This document shows positions 1 to 7,466 of a stretch of 47,449 nucleotides of DNA, in pieces. Within the stretch, counting starts at the first letter, position 1. Each line of letters starts with the position of its first letter. The notes beneath the pieces are model-generated. The model searched no databases and had not been told where the DNA came from. It was given only the letters and a program-made list of their open reading frames with translations. This DNA comes from Xanthobacteraceae bacterium (GTDB lineage: Bacteria; Pseudomonadota; Alphaproteobacteria; Rhizobiales; Xanthobacteraceae): the NCBI GenBank assembly GCA_030037065.1, contig JASHRW010000189.1, forward strand, positions 1 through 47,449, in the 5' to 3' direction. The translations under genes were made by a program, and so were the position numbers.

Positions 1-144
1 CAGAATGATCATGTTGCCGGTGGCAAAGACCTTCGGCATGGAGGCGATTTCGGGCGCTTCCGGATAGGTGTAGGGCACCGTCTTGTTCTCCGGCACCTTG
101 TAGATAAAGCGATGCGTAAGCCCGGCCTTGAGCGTTTCCTTCAT
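1..144 (-). CDS. FlK-like thioesterase, truncated by the window edge
   Basis: Only the first 48 residues are visible, reading off the left edge; the start ATG is at 144-142. The fragment has the pattern of hotdog-fold thioesterases of the fluoroacetyl-CoA thioesterase (FlK) group: a basic N-terminus, then KTVPYTYPEAPE, then PKVFATGNM. In FlK the Thr of the FATG segment is catalytic. The substrate here cannot be named; most FlK relatives are unassigned acyl-CoA thioesterases. The start lies one base beyond the nuoC stop, so it is probably translated from the nuo transcript. This is the position where nuoD would normally follow nuoC. The catalytic Glu and His would lie outside the window. Confidence 0.75.
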   Translation of the reverse strand, partial: MKETLKAGLTHRFIYKVPENKTVPYTYPEAPEIASMPKVFATGNMIIL

Positions 145-145
145 C

Positions 146-778
146 TCACGCTCCCTGCCCGCCGCCGGATTTCGCTTTTTCGTCACCGGGTAGCACATAC
201 TCGGTGCCTTCCCACGGCGAGAGAAAATCGAAATTGCGGAATTCCTGCGTGAGCCGCACGGGCTCGTAAACGACCCGCTTAAGCTCGTCGTCGTAGCGCA
301 CCTCGACAAAGCCGGTGAGCGGAAAGTCCTTACGCAGCGGATGGCCCTCAAAACCGTAATCGGTGAGGATCCGACGCATATCCGGATGGCCGGTGAACAC
401 GATGCCGTAAAGATCGTAGGTTTCGCGTTCAAACCAGTCGGCGCCGGGAAACACCTCGATAATCGAGGGTAGCGGTGCATCCTCCGCAACCGGGGCTTTG
501 ACGCGGACGCGCACGTTGTGCTTCGGCGAGAGCAGATGATAGACGACATCGAAGCGCTGTTCGCGCCCGGGCCAATCGACGGCAGTGATATCGGTCAGAT
601 TGACGAATTGACAGTTCGGATCATCTCGCAGGTAACGCATGACCGCAACGATATCGCGCGCCTGCGCGGTCACGGTCAGCTCGCGGAAGGCGACCGCATA
701 GCCGGTCACCGACGAGGGCATCGCGCCAGCGATGGTTCGGCCGAGCCTGTCGAGCGTCTCATCCATCTTTAGCGTCAA
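146..778 (-). CDS. nuoC: NADH-quinone oxidoreductase subunit C (NuoC, 30 kDa)
   Basis: Peripheral-arm subunit of respiratory complex I on the cytoplasmic face of the inner membrane, part of the connection towards the quinone site. The 210 residues match a stand-alone NuoC, not a NuoCD fusion. Family signatures are [19 protein letters not shown] and [20 protein letters not shown] (about residues 114-154), the complex I 30-kDa hallmark, with an acidic, proline-rich end. The start is two bases after the nuoB stop; an internal Met five codons in is an alternative. It is co-transcribed with nuoA and nuoB and is followed by a thioesterase rather than nuoD. Confidence 0.97.
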   Translation of the reverse strand: MTLKMDETLDRLGRTIAGAMPSSVTGYAVAFRELTVTAQARDIVAVMRYLRDDPNCQFVNLTDITAVDWPGREQRFDVVYHLLSPKHNVRVRVKAPVAEDAPLPSIIEVFPGADWFERETYDLYGIVFTGHPDMRRILTDYGFEGHPLRKDFPLTGFVEVRYDDELKRVVYEPVRLTQEFRNFDFLSPWEGTEYVLPGDEKAKSGGGQGA

Positions 779-780
779 TT

Positions 781-1353
781 TCAGCGTTCGATCGTCGCGG
801 TGCGGCGGATTTTCTTCTGCAGCAGCAGCACACCGTAGAGCAGCGCCTCCGCCGTCGGCGGGCAGCCGGGCACGTAGATGTCAATCGGCACGATGCGGTC
901 GCAGCCGCGCACCACCGAATACGAATAATGGTAGTAGCCGCCGCCATTGGCGCACGAGCCCATCGAGATGACGTAGCGCGGCTCCGGCATCTGGTCGTAG
1001 ACTTTGCGTAGCGCCGGAGCCATTTTGTTGGTCAGGGTGCCAGCGACGATCATCACGTCCGACTGCCGCGGCGAAGCGCGTGGCGCAAAACCGAAACGTT
1101 CGGCGTCGTAGCGCGGCATCGACATCTGCATCATCTCGACCGCGCAACAGGCCAGCCCGAACGTCATCCACATCAGCGAGCCGGTGCGCGCCCAGGCAAT
1201 GAGGTCGTCCGCCGCCGCTACCAGAAATCCCTTGTCGGACAGCTCGCTGTTGAGTTCGGAAAAATACGCATCCGCCGTTCTTGCCGGCTTACCGGTGTTC
1301 GGATCGAGTATCTGCTGACGCGGCGCGACGATTGCGGGTTCGCTCAATCCCAT
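781..1353 (-). CDS. nuoB: NADH-quinone oxidoreductase subunit B (NuoB)
   Basis: Carries iron-sulfur cluster N2, the last electron carrier of complex I before quinone. Cluster ligands are visible in [25 protein letters not shown] and the [10 protein letters not shown] segment. The chosen ATG (first residues MGLSEPAIV) gives 190 residues and overlaps the last 10 bases of nuoA, a normal coupling arrangement. A longer reading from 1374 adds seven residues inside nuoA and is less likely. The protein is soluble and docks on the membrane arm through its N-terminal region. Confidence 0.97.
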   Translation of the reverse strand: MGLSEPAIVAPRQQILDPNTGKPARTADAYFSELNSELSDKGFLVAAADDLIAWARTGSLMWMTFGLACCAVEMMQMSMPRYDAERFGFAPRASPRQSDVMIVAGTLTNKMAPALRKVYDQMPEPRYVISMGSCANGGGYYHYSYSVVRGCDRIVPIDIYVPGCPPTAEALLYGVLLLQKKIRRTATIER

Positions 1354-1721
1354 TCGAGCGCTCCCTTCTTCCATTCATAGATAAAGCCGACCGTCAGTAC
1401 CGCAAGAAAGACCATCATCGCCCAGAACCCGTACACGCCGACCTTTGCGAATGTCGCCGCCCAAGGGAACAGAAACGTGACCTCCAGATCGAAGATGATG
1501 AACAGAATGGCGACCAGGTAGAAGCGCACGTCGAACTTCATGCGCGCGTCATCGAATGCGTTGAAGCCACACTCGTAGGCGGAGAGCTTTTCCGGATCGG
1601 GCTGCTTGTAGGCGACCAGAAAGGCTGCAGCCAAAAGCGCAAGACCGATCACCCCCGCAACGCCGATAAAGACGATGAGCGGAATGTAGGCCAGCAGCAA
1701 CTGACTGATCGATTGACTCAT
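1344..1721 (-). CDS. nuoA: NADH-quinone oxidoreductase subunit A (NuoA)
   Basis: Small membrane subunit of complex I (125 residues) with three predicted transmembrane helices (about 12-35, 65-88 and 95-115). The characteristic loop [20 protein letters not shown] contains the conserved Cys that changes environment between active and deactive states of complex I. The open frame extends 68 codons further upstream, but ATG 1721 is preceded by AAGGGA at good spacing and matches the family start. First gene of the visible nuo operon; its promoter must lie in 1722-2014, shared with the divergent Bug gene. Confidence 0.97.
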   Translation of the reverse strand: MSQSISQLLLAYIPLIVFIGVAGVIGLALLAAAFLVAYKQPDPEKLSAYECGFNAFDDARMKFDVRFYLVAILFIIFDLEVTFLFPWAATFAKVGVYGFWAMMVFLAVLTVGFIYEWKKGALEWD

Positions 1722-2014
1722 TGCCAGTCCCTTCGGTCGGCCATCGACAGACGCCTCCCTTAAGGCTGAATAGTCGTTCGCGGAGGTTCCGCGGGCTTCC
1801 CTCCTATTACCTGTCGGCACGCGGGAGGGAGGTAAAGAGAGGGCGCTGATTTGCCGCAAAAGATAAGCAGATTCGGCCGCAAATCGAACGCCGCGACCCT
1901 TAGCGCAGTGCACAACAAGGTGCAAGGCAGGCCTGTGCGTCGATCCTCAACATTGACGCCGACGGCGCCGGCGATGTTACGATTTCGCAACAAACGCAAG
2001 CGGGGAGAGCGCCA

Positions 2015-3010
2015 ATGCGCGGCGCAACAGCACGGTCGAGCTGTCTATGCATTCTGGGGGCCATCGTTATTGCTGGCGCCATCGTGCTCGGCGTCCCGAT
2101 GGTCGGCAGCGCGGCGACGTTTCCCGATCACCCGATCAAGCTCATCGTGCCGTTCGGGCCTGGCGGGCCACCGGACGTCGCCGCGCGCATCATCGGCGCC
2201 TACCTCTCGGAACATCTCGGCCCCGTTGTGGTCGAGAACCACGTTGGCGCCGGCGGCACGCTCGCCGCGAGGCTGGTCGCCAGTTCGCCGCCCGACGGTT
2301 ACACGCTGTTGGCGGGGACCGCGGGCTCGCTTTCCATTAGCCCGCAACTATACAAGGATGCGGGCATCGACCCGCTCAAGGAATTCACCGCCACGGCGCT
2401 GGTTTCATCGGCACCGCTGGTGCTCGCCGTGCAGAAATCGGTGCCGGCACACAGCGTCAAGGAGCTGGTCGCCTACGCCAAGGCCAATCCGGGCAAACTC
2501 AATTACGGCGCGGTGATCGGGACGCCGCCGCATCTAAGCGGCGAAATGTTCAAGCATATCACCGGCACCAACATCGTTTTTGTGCCCTATAAGTCTGCGT
2601 CGCAGGCGACCACCGACGTGGTATCCGGACAGATGAACATGACCTTCGAAGGCACGACCGGCATCTCGCCCTTTATCAAATCCGGGCAGTTGCGCGCGCT
2701 CGCGGTGACCAGCCCGCACCGCATTCCTGAGCTGCCGGATCTGCCGACCATGGATGAGTTGGGCTACAAGGGCATGCCGCCGGATTCCTGGCAGGCCATC
2801 GTCGCCCCTGCCGGAACGCCGGCGGCCATCGTCGACAAGATCAACGCGGTGGTGAACCAAGGCCTGGCGACACCAGCGCTGCGCAACAAGATTGTTGGTC
2901 TCGGCGGGCAACCGCAACCGGAATCGGTTGCCGCTTTTGCCGCCTTTATCGCTTCCCAATACAAGCGCTGGGGCGACGTCATCCGTATCACCGGCGTCAA
3001 ATTGAACTGA
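2015..3010 (+). CDS. Bug (TctC) family solute-binding protein
   Basis: Periplasmic receptor of the Bordetella-uptake-gene type, 331 residues with an N-terminal signal peptide (hydrophobic stretch about 9-32, cleavage near AAT). Family marks are HPIKLIVPFGPGGPPDVAAR after the signal, VVVENHVGAGGTLAA, PPDGYTLL, VPYKSASQATTDVVSGQ and the late PAGTPAAIVDKIN segment. Bug proteins bind carboxylates and related metabolites; the ligand cannot be read from sequence. No tctA or tctB membrane genes are nearby, so it is an orphan receptor. GGGGAGAG precedes the ATG. A second Bug gene follows after a 20-base gap, suggesting an operon. Confidence 0.93.
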   Translation: MRGATARSSCLCILGAIVIAGAIVLGVPMVGSAATFPDHPIKLIVPFGPGGPPDVAARIIGAYLSEHLGPVVVENHVGAGGTLAARLVASSPPDGYTLLAGTAGSLSISPQLYKDAGIDPLKEFTATALVSSAPLVLAVQKSVPAHSVKELVAYAKANPGKLNYGAVIGTPPHLSGEMFKHITGTNIVFVPYKSASQATTDVVSGQMNMTFEGTTGISPFIKSGQLRALAVTSPHRIPELPDLPTMDELGYKGMPPDSWQAIVAPAGTPAAIVDKINAVVNQGLATPALRNKIVGLGGQPQPESVAAFAAFIASQYKRWGDVIRITGVKLN

Positions 3011-3030
3011 AGAAGGTGGGACAACGGGCC

Positions 3031-4017
3031 ATGCGCATTCAGATCACGCGGCGACAGGCTTCCGCTCTGCTGGCATTCGCTGCCGCATCGGCTCTATCGG
3101 GATGGCCTGCATGGGCCGACACGTATCCGTCGCGGCCGGTCAAGATTATCGTTCCGTTCGGCGCCGGCGGACCGACCGACGTCTTTGTCCGCGCGCTTGC
3201 TATTGAATTGGAGAAGGCTCTGCATCAAACGTTCGTCATCGAGAACCGCCCCGGCGCCGGCACCACGATCGGCACCGATCTTGTCGCCAAATCGCCGCCG
3301 GACGGATACACACTGTTGATGGCGAGCAGTACCCAGACCGTCAACGAGACGCTGTATAAGCATAAGCCTTACGAGCTGTTGCGCGATCTCGTGCCGATCG
3401 CGCCGATGGAGGAGAACGATCTGGTATTGGTGGTCAATCCATCGGTGCCGGCAAAAAACATTGCCGAGTTGATAGCGTTGGCGAAGGCAAAACCGGGCAC
3501 GCTCAATTTCGGTTCGTCAGGACCGGGCTCGAACTATCACATGGCCGCCGAACTGTTGAAGAATCTCACCGGGATCAACATCGTGCACGTGCCGTATAAA
3601 GGCTCGACCGGCATGCGTATCGACATCCTCAGCGGGCAAATTCAAATACTGTTCGATGCCATTCCGACCATGGCACCATATATCAAGGCCGGCAAAGTAC
3701 GCGCTCTCGGCACTACCGGGCTGAGCCGTTCGCCCATCCTGCCGGACGTGCCGACCATCGCTGAAGCCGTTCCCGGCTTCGAATTCAGTCAATGGGTCGG
3801 CTTTATGGCACCGAAAGGCACACCGTCAGCGATCGTCGCCAAACTGCACGACACCATTTCCGCAATCCTGAGCCGGCCTGACATCGAGAGGGCGTGGGAG
3901 GCGAAAGGCGCCGAGCCAATGGTCATGACTCAAGCTGCATTCGCCGCTTTCATGCAGGCGCAGGTCGATAAATGGGCCAAGGTGATCAAGGACAACCACA
4001 TTACGCTGATCAATTAG
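3031..4017 (+). CDS. Bug (TctC) family solute-binding protein
   Basis: Second periplasmic receptor of the same family (328 residues). The first residues, MRIQITRRQASALLAF, contain a twin-arginine pair before a hydrophobic stretch, so export by Tat is possible; a Sec signal is the alternative. Family segments: RPVKIIVPFGAGGPTDVF, VIENRPGAGTTIGTD, PPDGYTLL, VPYKGSTGMRIDILSGQ. The in-frame GTG at 3016 would add five residues; ATG 3031 with AAGGTGGG upstream is preferred. It differs clearly from the first Bug protein, so it is not a recent duplicate. It lies upstream of an alpha/beta hydrolase on the same strand, suggesting a catabolic role for that hydrolase (inference). Confidence 0.92.
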   Translation: MRIQITRRQASALLAFAAASALSGWPAWADTYPSRPVKIIVPFGAGGPTDVFVRALAIELEKALHQTFVIENRPGAGTTIGTDLVAKSPPDGYTLLMASSTQTVNETLYKHKPYELLRDLVPIAPMEENDLVLVVNPSVPAKNIAELIALAKAKPGTLNFGSSGPGSNYHMAAELLKNLTGINIVHVPYKGSTGMRIDILSGQIQILFDAIPTMAPYIKAGKVRALGTTGLSRSPILPDVPTIAEAVPGFEFSQWVGFMAPKGTPSAIVAKLHDTISAILSRPDIERAWEAKGAEPMVMTQAAFAAFMQAQVDKWAKVIKDNHITLIN

Positions 4018-4018
4018 C

Positions 4019-4079
4019 GCGAATGGCGGGTAGCGAATAGTATAATGATCCGCTGCTCTATTCGCAATTCGCTCCCATT
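4019..4079. repeat. palindromic intergenic repeat, copy 1
   Basis: Imperfect inverted repeat with left arm GAATGGCGGGTAGCGAATAG and right arm reading CTATTCGCAATTCGCTCCCATT. The loop contains TATAATGATCC. A related element lies at 5027-5092, on the other side of the hydrolase gene. It could act as an RNA hairpin or REP-like element between the Bug gene and the hydrolase. Confidence 0.6.
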
Positions 4080-4093
4080 TTTCACGGTGCCCC

Positions 4094-5026
4094 ATGAACG
4101 ACACGTCCAACCTGACGGCCGCTCCGATCAAAGCCGAAGATCATTGGACGACCAAGGACGGCCACGTAGAGCTGTTCCTGTTCGAGAAATGCGCCGGGGA
4201 TCCAAAAAAATCCATAGGCACGATCCTGTTCGTGCACGGCTCCTCAATGGCGGCGCAACCGACCTTCGATCTGCAGGTGCCCGGTCGGCCGGATTCTTCA
4301 GCGATGGACCACTTCGCGCGCCGCGGCTTCGATTGCTGGAGCGTTGACATGGAGGGTTACGGCCGCTCCACCAAGGATCGCGACAACAACGCGCCGATCG
4401 CGCAAGGCGCTGACGATTGCTACGCCGCCGCCCTCTATATCGGGAAGCTGCGCGGCAAACGTCCGCTCCTGGTGTACGGGATTTCGTCCGGCGCGTTGCG
4501 CGCTGCCTTGTTCGCGCAGCGCCATCCAGAATTTGTTGGCCGGCTGGCGCTCGACGCCATGGTATGGACCGGCGAAGGCTCGCCGACGCTTGCCGAACGA
4601 AGGAAAAAGCTGCCCGACTTTCAGGCCAAGAACCGGCGCCCGATCGACAAGACGTTCATCCATTCGATCTTCGACCGCGATCATCCCGGCACCGCCGAGG
4701 AAAAAGTCATCGATGCCTTTGCCGACGCGGTGATCGCGCTCGACACCTCGGTACCGACCGGCACCTATGTCGATATGTGCGCCCACCTTCCGGTGGTCGA
4801 TCCGGCAAAGATCACGGTGCCGACGCTGATTATGCGCGGGCAGTGGGACGGCATCGCCGGCTTTGCTGATCTCTTGGCGTTCTTCGAGCGGCTTCCCAAT
4901 CCCGACAAACATTTTGCCGTGATGCCGGGCATTTCCCACGCCAGTTTCCAGCAGAAAAACTACGCGCTGGTTTATCACATTCTGTGGAGCTTCTTCGCGC
5001 AGCCCGAGCCGATCTACAAAGGATAG
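4094..5026 (+). CDS. alpha/beta hydrolase
   Basis: Cytoplasmic alpha/beta-hydrolase-fold enzyme of 310 residues with no signal peptide. The oxyanion strand is TILFVHGS (43-50), the nucleophile elbow is GISSG with Ser131, and the likely triad is completed by Asp252 (in GQWDG) and His282 (in GISHAS). A long insertion between about 160 and 220 forms the cap and probably sets specificity. The substrate is unknown; serine esterases, lactonases and C-C hydrolases share this layout. It stands 76 bases after the second Bug gene, with a palindromic repeat in the gap and another after its stop. Confidence 0.85.
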   Translation: MNDTSNLTAAPIKAEDHWTTKDGHVELFLFEKCAGDPKKSIGTILFVHGSSMAAQPTFDLQVPGRPDSSAMDHFARRGFDCWSVDMEGYGRSTKDRDNNAPIAQGADDCYAAALYIGKLRGKRPLLVYGISSGALRAALFAQRHPEFVGRLALDAMVWTGEGSPTLAERRKKLPDFQAKNRRPIDKTFIHSIFDRDHPGTAEEKVIDAFADAVIALDTSVPTGTYVDMCAHLPVVDPAKITVPTLIMRGQWDGIAGFADLLAFFERLPNPDKHFAVMPGISHASFQQKNYALVYHILWSFFAQPEPIYKG

Positions 5027-5092
5027 GGAATGGCCGACTAGCGAATGGGCGCTGCCAGCTCCTCTATTCGCTGTTTCGCTACTCGCCATGCC
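5027..5092. repeat. palindromic intergenic repeat, copy 2
   Basis: Inverted repeat immediately after the hydrolase stop. The left arm is GGAATGGCCGACTAGCGAA; the right arm is TTCGCTACTCGCCATGCC, whose complement is GGCATGGCGAGTAGCGAA, with about three mismatches. The motif TAGCGAAT...CTATTCGC is shared with copy 1 at 4019-4079. Likely a dispersed palindromic element, possibly doubling as a transcription end. Confidence 0.6.
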
Positions 5093-5436
5093 GCCCGCGG
5101 TGTGACCGAAATGACCGAATGGCGCCGCGTCAATCCGGCGCCGGAGGCGGGTGCGGTGTCGGAGAAGACGGGGGAATATACGTTCGGTCCCGGCTGAACT
5201 CGCGCGACTATGTGTAAGGCGCCATCCACTCGACGGTGCACTCGCAAAAGACCTGGTGATCCGCATCACGGGGAACCGATCTCCATGCCATCCCGCACTA
5301 TCATGTCAGCGCCGAGACCGACAAAATCCGCGAGCAAGTATGAGCGCGCCCAGGTTCCGCTACGCCTTGAACCGCGTCGGTTCCCGGCCGACCAGCTTAC
5401 GCTAAGTGCTTAAATCTCTTAGTCTATTTTGAGATG
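5093..5436 (+). other. gene-free stretch with a possible coding relic
   Basis: No intact gene. One plus-strand frame reads like protein but is broken by stops at about 5215 and 5257 before ending near 5342. It contains RSRLNSRDYV, GAIHSTVHSQKTW and then DLHAIPHYHVSAETDKIREQ. That texture suggests a decayed gene fragment rather than random sequence. The parent family is not recognised, so this is a weak call. The 3' part also leads into the tRNA-Asp gene on the other strand. Confidence 0.3.
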
Positions 5437-5513
5437 TGGCGGGAGCGACGGGGCTCGAACCCGCGACCTCTAGCGTGACAGGCTAGCGCTCTAACCAACT
5501 GAGCTACGCCCCC
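5437..5513 (-). tRNA. tRNA-Asp (GUC)
   Basis: The reverse complement folds into a full cloverleaf: acceptor GGGGGCG paired with CGCTCCC, D-arm GCTC..GAGC, anticodon stem CTAGC/GCTAG with loop CTGTCAC (anticodon GTC), T-loop GGGTTCGAGCC, discriminator G and an encoded CCA. 77 nt. Confidence 0.97.
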
Positions 5514-5747
5514 GCGGGCGCGGTGCGCAGTTAAGGCCCGGTCCCCTGCAAGTCAAGGATTTTAGGCCTAAATCAGGCCTCCGCGTGCGCCTTGAACGCG
5601 CCACAGAGTGGCCCGACATAGAAAGGCAATGCCGAAAACATCGGTGGAATCGGCAAAACAAGCGTGGTCAGGCGTAACCGAATCGTCTAACTGCGTCGTG
5701 GTTGAGGGTCGTTTTTCGCCCGCCAACGCTGCATCGAGGAGGGTCTT

Positions 5748-6041
5748 ATGGCATCCAAACCAGCCACTACCGTGACGTTGAAGCATCTTGCGGCAAACCT
5801 CGCCGAGGACAACGAGCTGTCGAAGAAGCAGGCCGAAGCCATCCTCGGCGGCTTGGTTGGCAACATCGTCAAGCATCTGAAAAAGGGCGAGCGCATTCGC
5901 ATCGGCGGCCTCGGCATTCTGCAAGTGAGAAAGCGCGCCGCCCGCATGGGACGCAATCCGGCGACGGGCGAACCGATCCAGATCAAGGCGAGCAAGAAGG
6001 TCGCCTTCCGCGCCTCCAAAGAACTCAAAGAAGCGATCTGA
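5748..6041 (+). CDS. HU-family DNA-binding protein
   Basis: Nucleoid-associated histone-like protein of 97 residues. It has the HU fold: helical N-terminal dimerisation part (LKHLAANLAEDNELSKKQAE), beta arm, and the signature GGLGILQVRKRAARMGRNP in which the RNP tip contacts DNA, followed by a lysine-rich C-terminus ending KELKEAI. The N-terminal extension MASKPATTVT and the wording of the arm match the HU paralogue common in Hyphomicrobiales rather than E. coli HupA/B. A strong GAGGAGGG precedes the ATG. It is flanked by tRNA genes on the opposite strand. Confidence 0.93.
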   Translation: MASKPATTVTLKHLAANLAEDNELSKKQAEAILGGLVGNIVKHLKKGERIRIGGLGILQVRKRAARMGRNPATGEPIQIKASKKVAFRASKELKEAI

Positions 6042-6042
6042 A

Positions 6043-6118
6043 GTCGGAAGACAGAGGACGGACGACAGATAAACGGAAGCCACGCCTTCCGTCGTCTGTC
6101 ATCCGTCGTCTGTCCTCT
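6043..6118. repeat. palindromic intergenic repeat (second type)
   Basis: Directly after the HU stop lies an inverted repeat: left arm AGAGGACGGACGACAGAT with CGGAAG, right arm CTTCCGTCGTCTGTCATCC then GTCGTCTGTCCTCT. The right arm itself holds a tandem CCGTCGTCTGTC. It forms a long imperfect hairpin between the HU gene and tRNA-Val and may end transcription of HU. Confidence 0.6.
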
Positions 6119-6121
6119 AAA

Positions 6122-6197
6122 TGGTGGGCGGTGACGGACTCGAACCGCCGACATTCTGCGTGTAAAGCAGACGCTCTACCAACTGAGCTAACCGCCC
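6122..6197 (-). tRNA. tRNA-Val (UAC)
   Basis: The reverse complement gives acceptor GGGCGGT/ACCGCCC, D-arm GCTC/GAGC, anticodon stem TCTGC/GCAGA with loop TTTACAC (anticodon TAC), T-arm GGCGGTTCGAGTCCGTC, discriminator A and encoded CCA. 76 nt. Confidence 0.97.
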
Positions 6198-6380
6198 TCG
6201 CGACGAGATGTATCGCCGCGCAGGCTTTGCTTGCAAGCCTGATGATGGGACGGCCTCTCCCGACGGTGAAAATCAGTCAGGGATAAAATGAAGCAGAACG
6301 GTCTGCCTCACGCAAATCGTGTTAGGCTCCACGGATCGAGCGGCGGGCCGAATGCCGGAACGATAAACTCGGGAGGGACA

Positions 6381-6662
6381 ATGAGGTACCGTGTTCCGGC
6401 TTTTGGTTTGGCTTTCCTGCTAACCACCGTGACTGCTGCGCTGGCGCAATTCCCGCAGCAGCCAGAGGCACCGAAATGTCCGGGCCCGGTCCAAGGGACG
6501 GCACAAGACCGGGCGGCCTGTCATCCCGATGTGGTTCGGCTCTGCCAGACAGAACTGCGGACCAACGAATGCGACGTCTTCGCTATTCTGAGCTGCCTGC
6601 AGCGCAACCGCTCGAGGATCAGCGCGGCCTGCCAGCAAGTGCTCAGCGCAAACGGCAAGTAG
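6381..6662 (+). CDS. small secreted cysteine-rich-repeat protein
   Basis: 93-residue protein with a signal peptide (MRYRVPAFGLAFLLTTVTAALA, cleavage before QFPQQ). The mature part has six Cys in the pattern of the Cys_rich repeat (GLG1/PF00839-like): CHPDVVRLCQTEL, then NECDVFAILSCLQRNRSRIS, then AAC. Such proteins are common periplasmic or secreted products in Hyphomicrobiales, and their function is unknown. The frame opens 31 codons earlier, but GGGAGGGA just before this ATG and the signal peptide fix the start. The paired cysteines suggest disulfides in the periplasm. Confidence 0.75.
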   Translation: MRYRVPAFGLAFLLTTVTAALAQFPQQPEAPKCPGPVQGTAQDRAACHPDVVRLCQTELRTNECDVFAILSCLQRNRSRISAACQQVLSANGK

Positions 6663-6713
6663 CGGCCGCACTGTGAGTCAGCGAGTGCTGACGATAGCAT
6701 CCGATCCGCAAGG

Positions 6714-6917
6714 CTAGTCGCTTCCGGCAATGCCGGCTTCCACAATTTCCTGGGACTCGTCCGGCGGCCCCAATGGGTTTCGCGCTACATGTTCGGCAAG
6801 GCGCACCCACGATTGGGCCAAGGTAAGCCAAAGCGCCTTGTCGCTTTCGTCGTCGGCGCGCTGCGCCATTGCAACGCACTCCTCCGCATAGCGGCGGTGG
6901 TCGTGAGCAGTCCCCAT
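6714..6917 (-). CDS. small conserved hypothetical protein
   Basis: 67-residue soluble protein, rich in Ala and charged residues, helical throughout: HDHRRYAEECVAMAQRADD then DKALWLTLAQSWVRLAEHVA. Similar short proteins with R-x-Y-A-x-E-C and A-x-x-W-x-x-L-A-E are frequent in Bradyrhizobium relatives, without known function. The frame is open for 121 further codons upstream, but AGGGGAG lies just before ATG 6917 and the upstream part is not protein-like. It shares the 6918-7238 region with the divergent DUF1127 gene, where a PhaR-like operator is seen. Confidence 0.65.
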   Translation of the reverse strand: MGTAHDHRRYAEECVAMAQRADDESDKALWLTLAQSWVRLAEHVARNPLGPPDESQEIVEAGIAGSD

Positions 6918-7149
6918 TCGAACTCCCCTAACGTACGCAACAACGCCCCTCATACGAGTCTGGAAGTTCGGCGGCAGCGGGATCGGCTCGTGGCCGAATG
7001 CGGGCAAAAGGCGTGTCAATGAAGGCCCAGCCTGGAACCGCGTGGCGCGCATGGCCACTCTCGAAAAAATATAGACGAAAATGGGCTCCGTGGAATCACC
7101 AAAGCACGACTCCTTATGATCTGTAAACTTAATATGCAAATTATTCAAA

Positions 7150-7182
7150 GCTGCGATGCAGCATTTTATTGTGCAACGCAGT
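7150..7182. promoter_or_regulatory. PhaR-like operator, CTGC-N3-GCAG
   Basis: Perfect dyad GCTGC-GAT-GCAGC at 7150-7162. Read on the minus strand, 7171-7181 gives CTGC-GTT-GCAC, an imperfect second copy. CTGCN3GCAG is the published recognition pattern of the polyhydroxybutyrate regulator PhaR in Rhodobacter sphaeroides. It sits in the AT-rich shared promoter region of the DUF1127 gene and the 67-residue gene. The assignment to PhaR is inference. Confidence 0.5.
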
Positions 7183-7238
7183 AGAAAAGACCCTATATCC
7201 CGGTCGATATACCGGCAAAGACCGGGGAAAGGATCAAA

Positions 7239-7391
7239 ATGCTTACTTCCCTTATCCGTTACGTCCACAAATGGCGGCAATACGGAGCTGCCGTCCGCGA
7301 GCTATCCAGCCTCAACGATCGCGAATTGGCCGACATCGGAATCCACCGGTCGGAAATCCCTCGCATCGCCCTGGAACACATTCGGAACTGA
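7239..7391 (+). CDS. DUF1127 (YjiS-type) mini-protein
   Basis: 50-residue basic protein starting MLTSLIRYVHKWRQYGAAVR and continuing ELSSLNDRELADIGIHRSEI. The LxxLxDRELADIGIxRxxI signature is diagnostic of DUF1127. Family members are tiny alphaproteobacterial proteins; some are linked to RNA turnover, phosphate or stress responses, but no activity is certain. GGGGAAAGGA stands before the ATG. A strong intrinsic terminator follows at 7421, so it is a monocistronic unit. The AT-rich upstream DNA contains the CTGC-N3-GCAG operator. Confidence 0.88.
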   Translation: MLTSLIRYVHKWRQYGAAVRELSSLNDRELADIGIHRSEIPRIALEHIRN

Positions 7392-7420
7392 CCAAGCGGC
7401 GCTCTGCCCCCCGCATAACC

Positions 7421-7457
7421 AAGCATTCGCCCGCCTTCGTGCGGGCGAATGCTTTTT
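7421..7457 (+). terminator. intrinsic terminator of the DUF1127 gene
   Basis: Stem AGCATTCGCCCGC with its exact complement GCGGGCGAATGCT, a short CTTCGT loop, then TTTTT. It begins 30 bases after the DUF1127 stop and also separates it from the convergent ModA-like gene. Confidence 0.92.
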
Positions 7458-7466
7458 GGACGCCCA

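Noticed and set aside
1722-1925. N-terminal extension of nuoA
   Set aside because: The frame is open for 68 codons, but ATG 1721 has a ribosome site and gives the family length; the extension has no conserved sequence.
4298-5269. 323-codon minus-strand frame
   Set aside because: Antisense to the alpha/beta hydrolase and continuing through the repeat at 5027; an artefact of codon bias.
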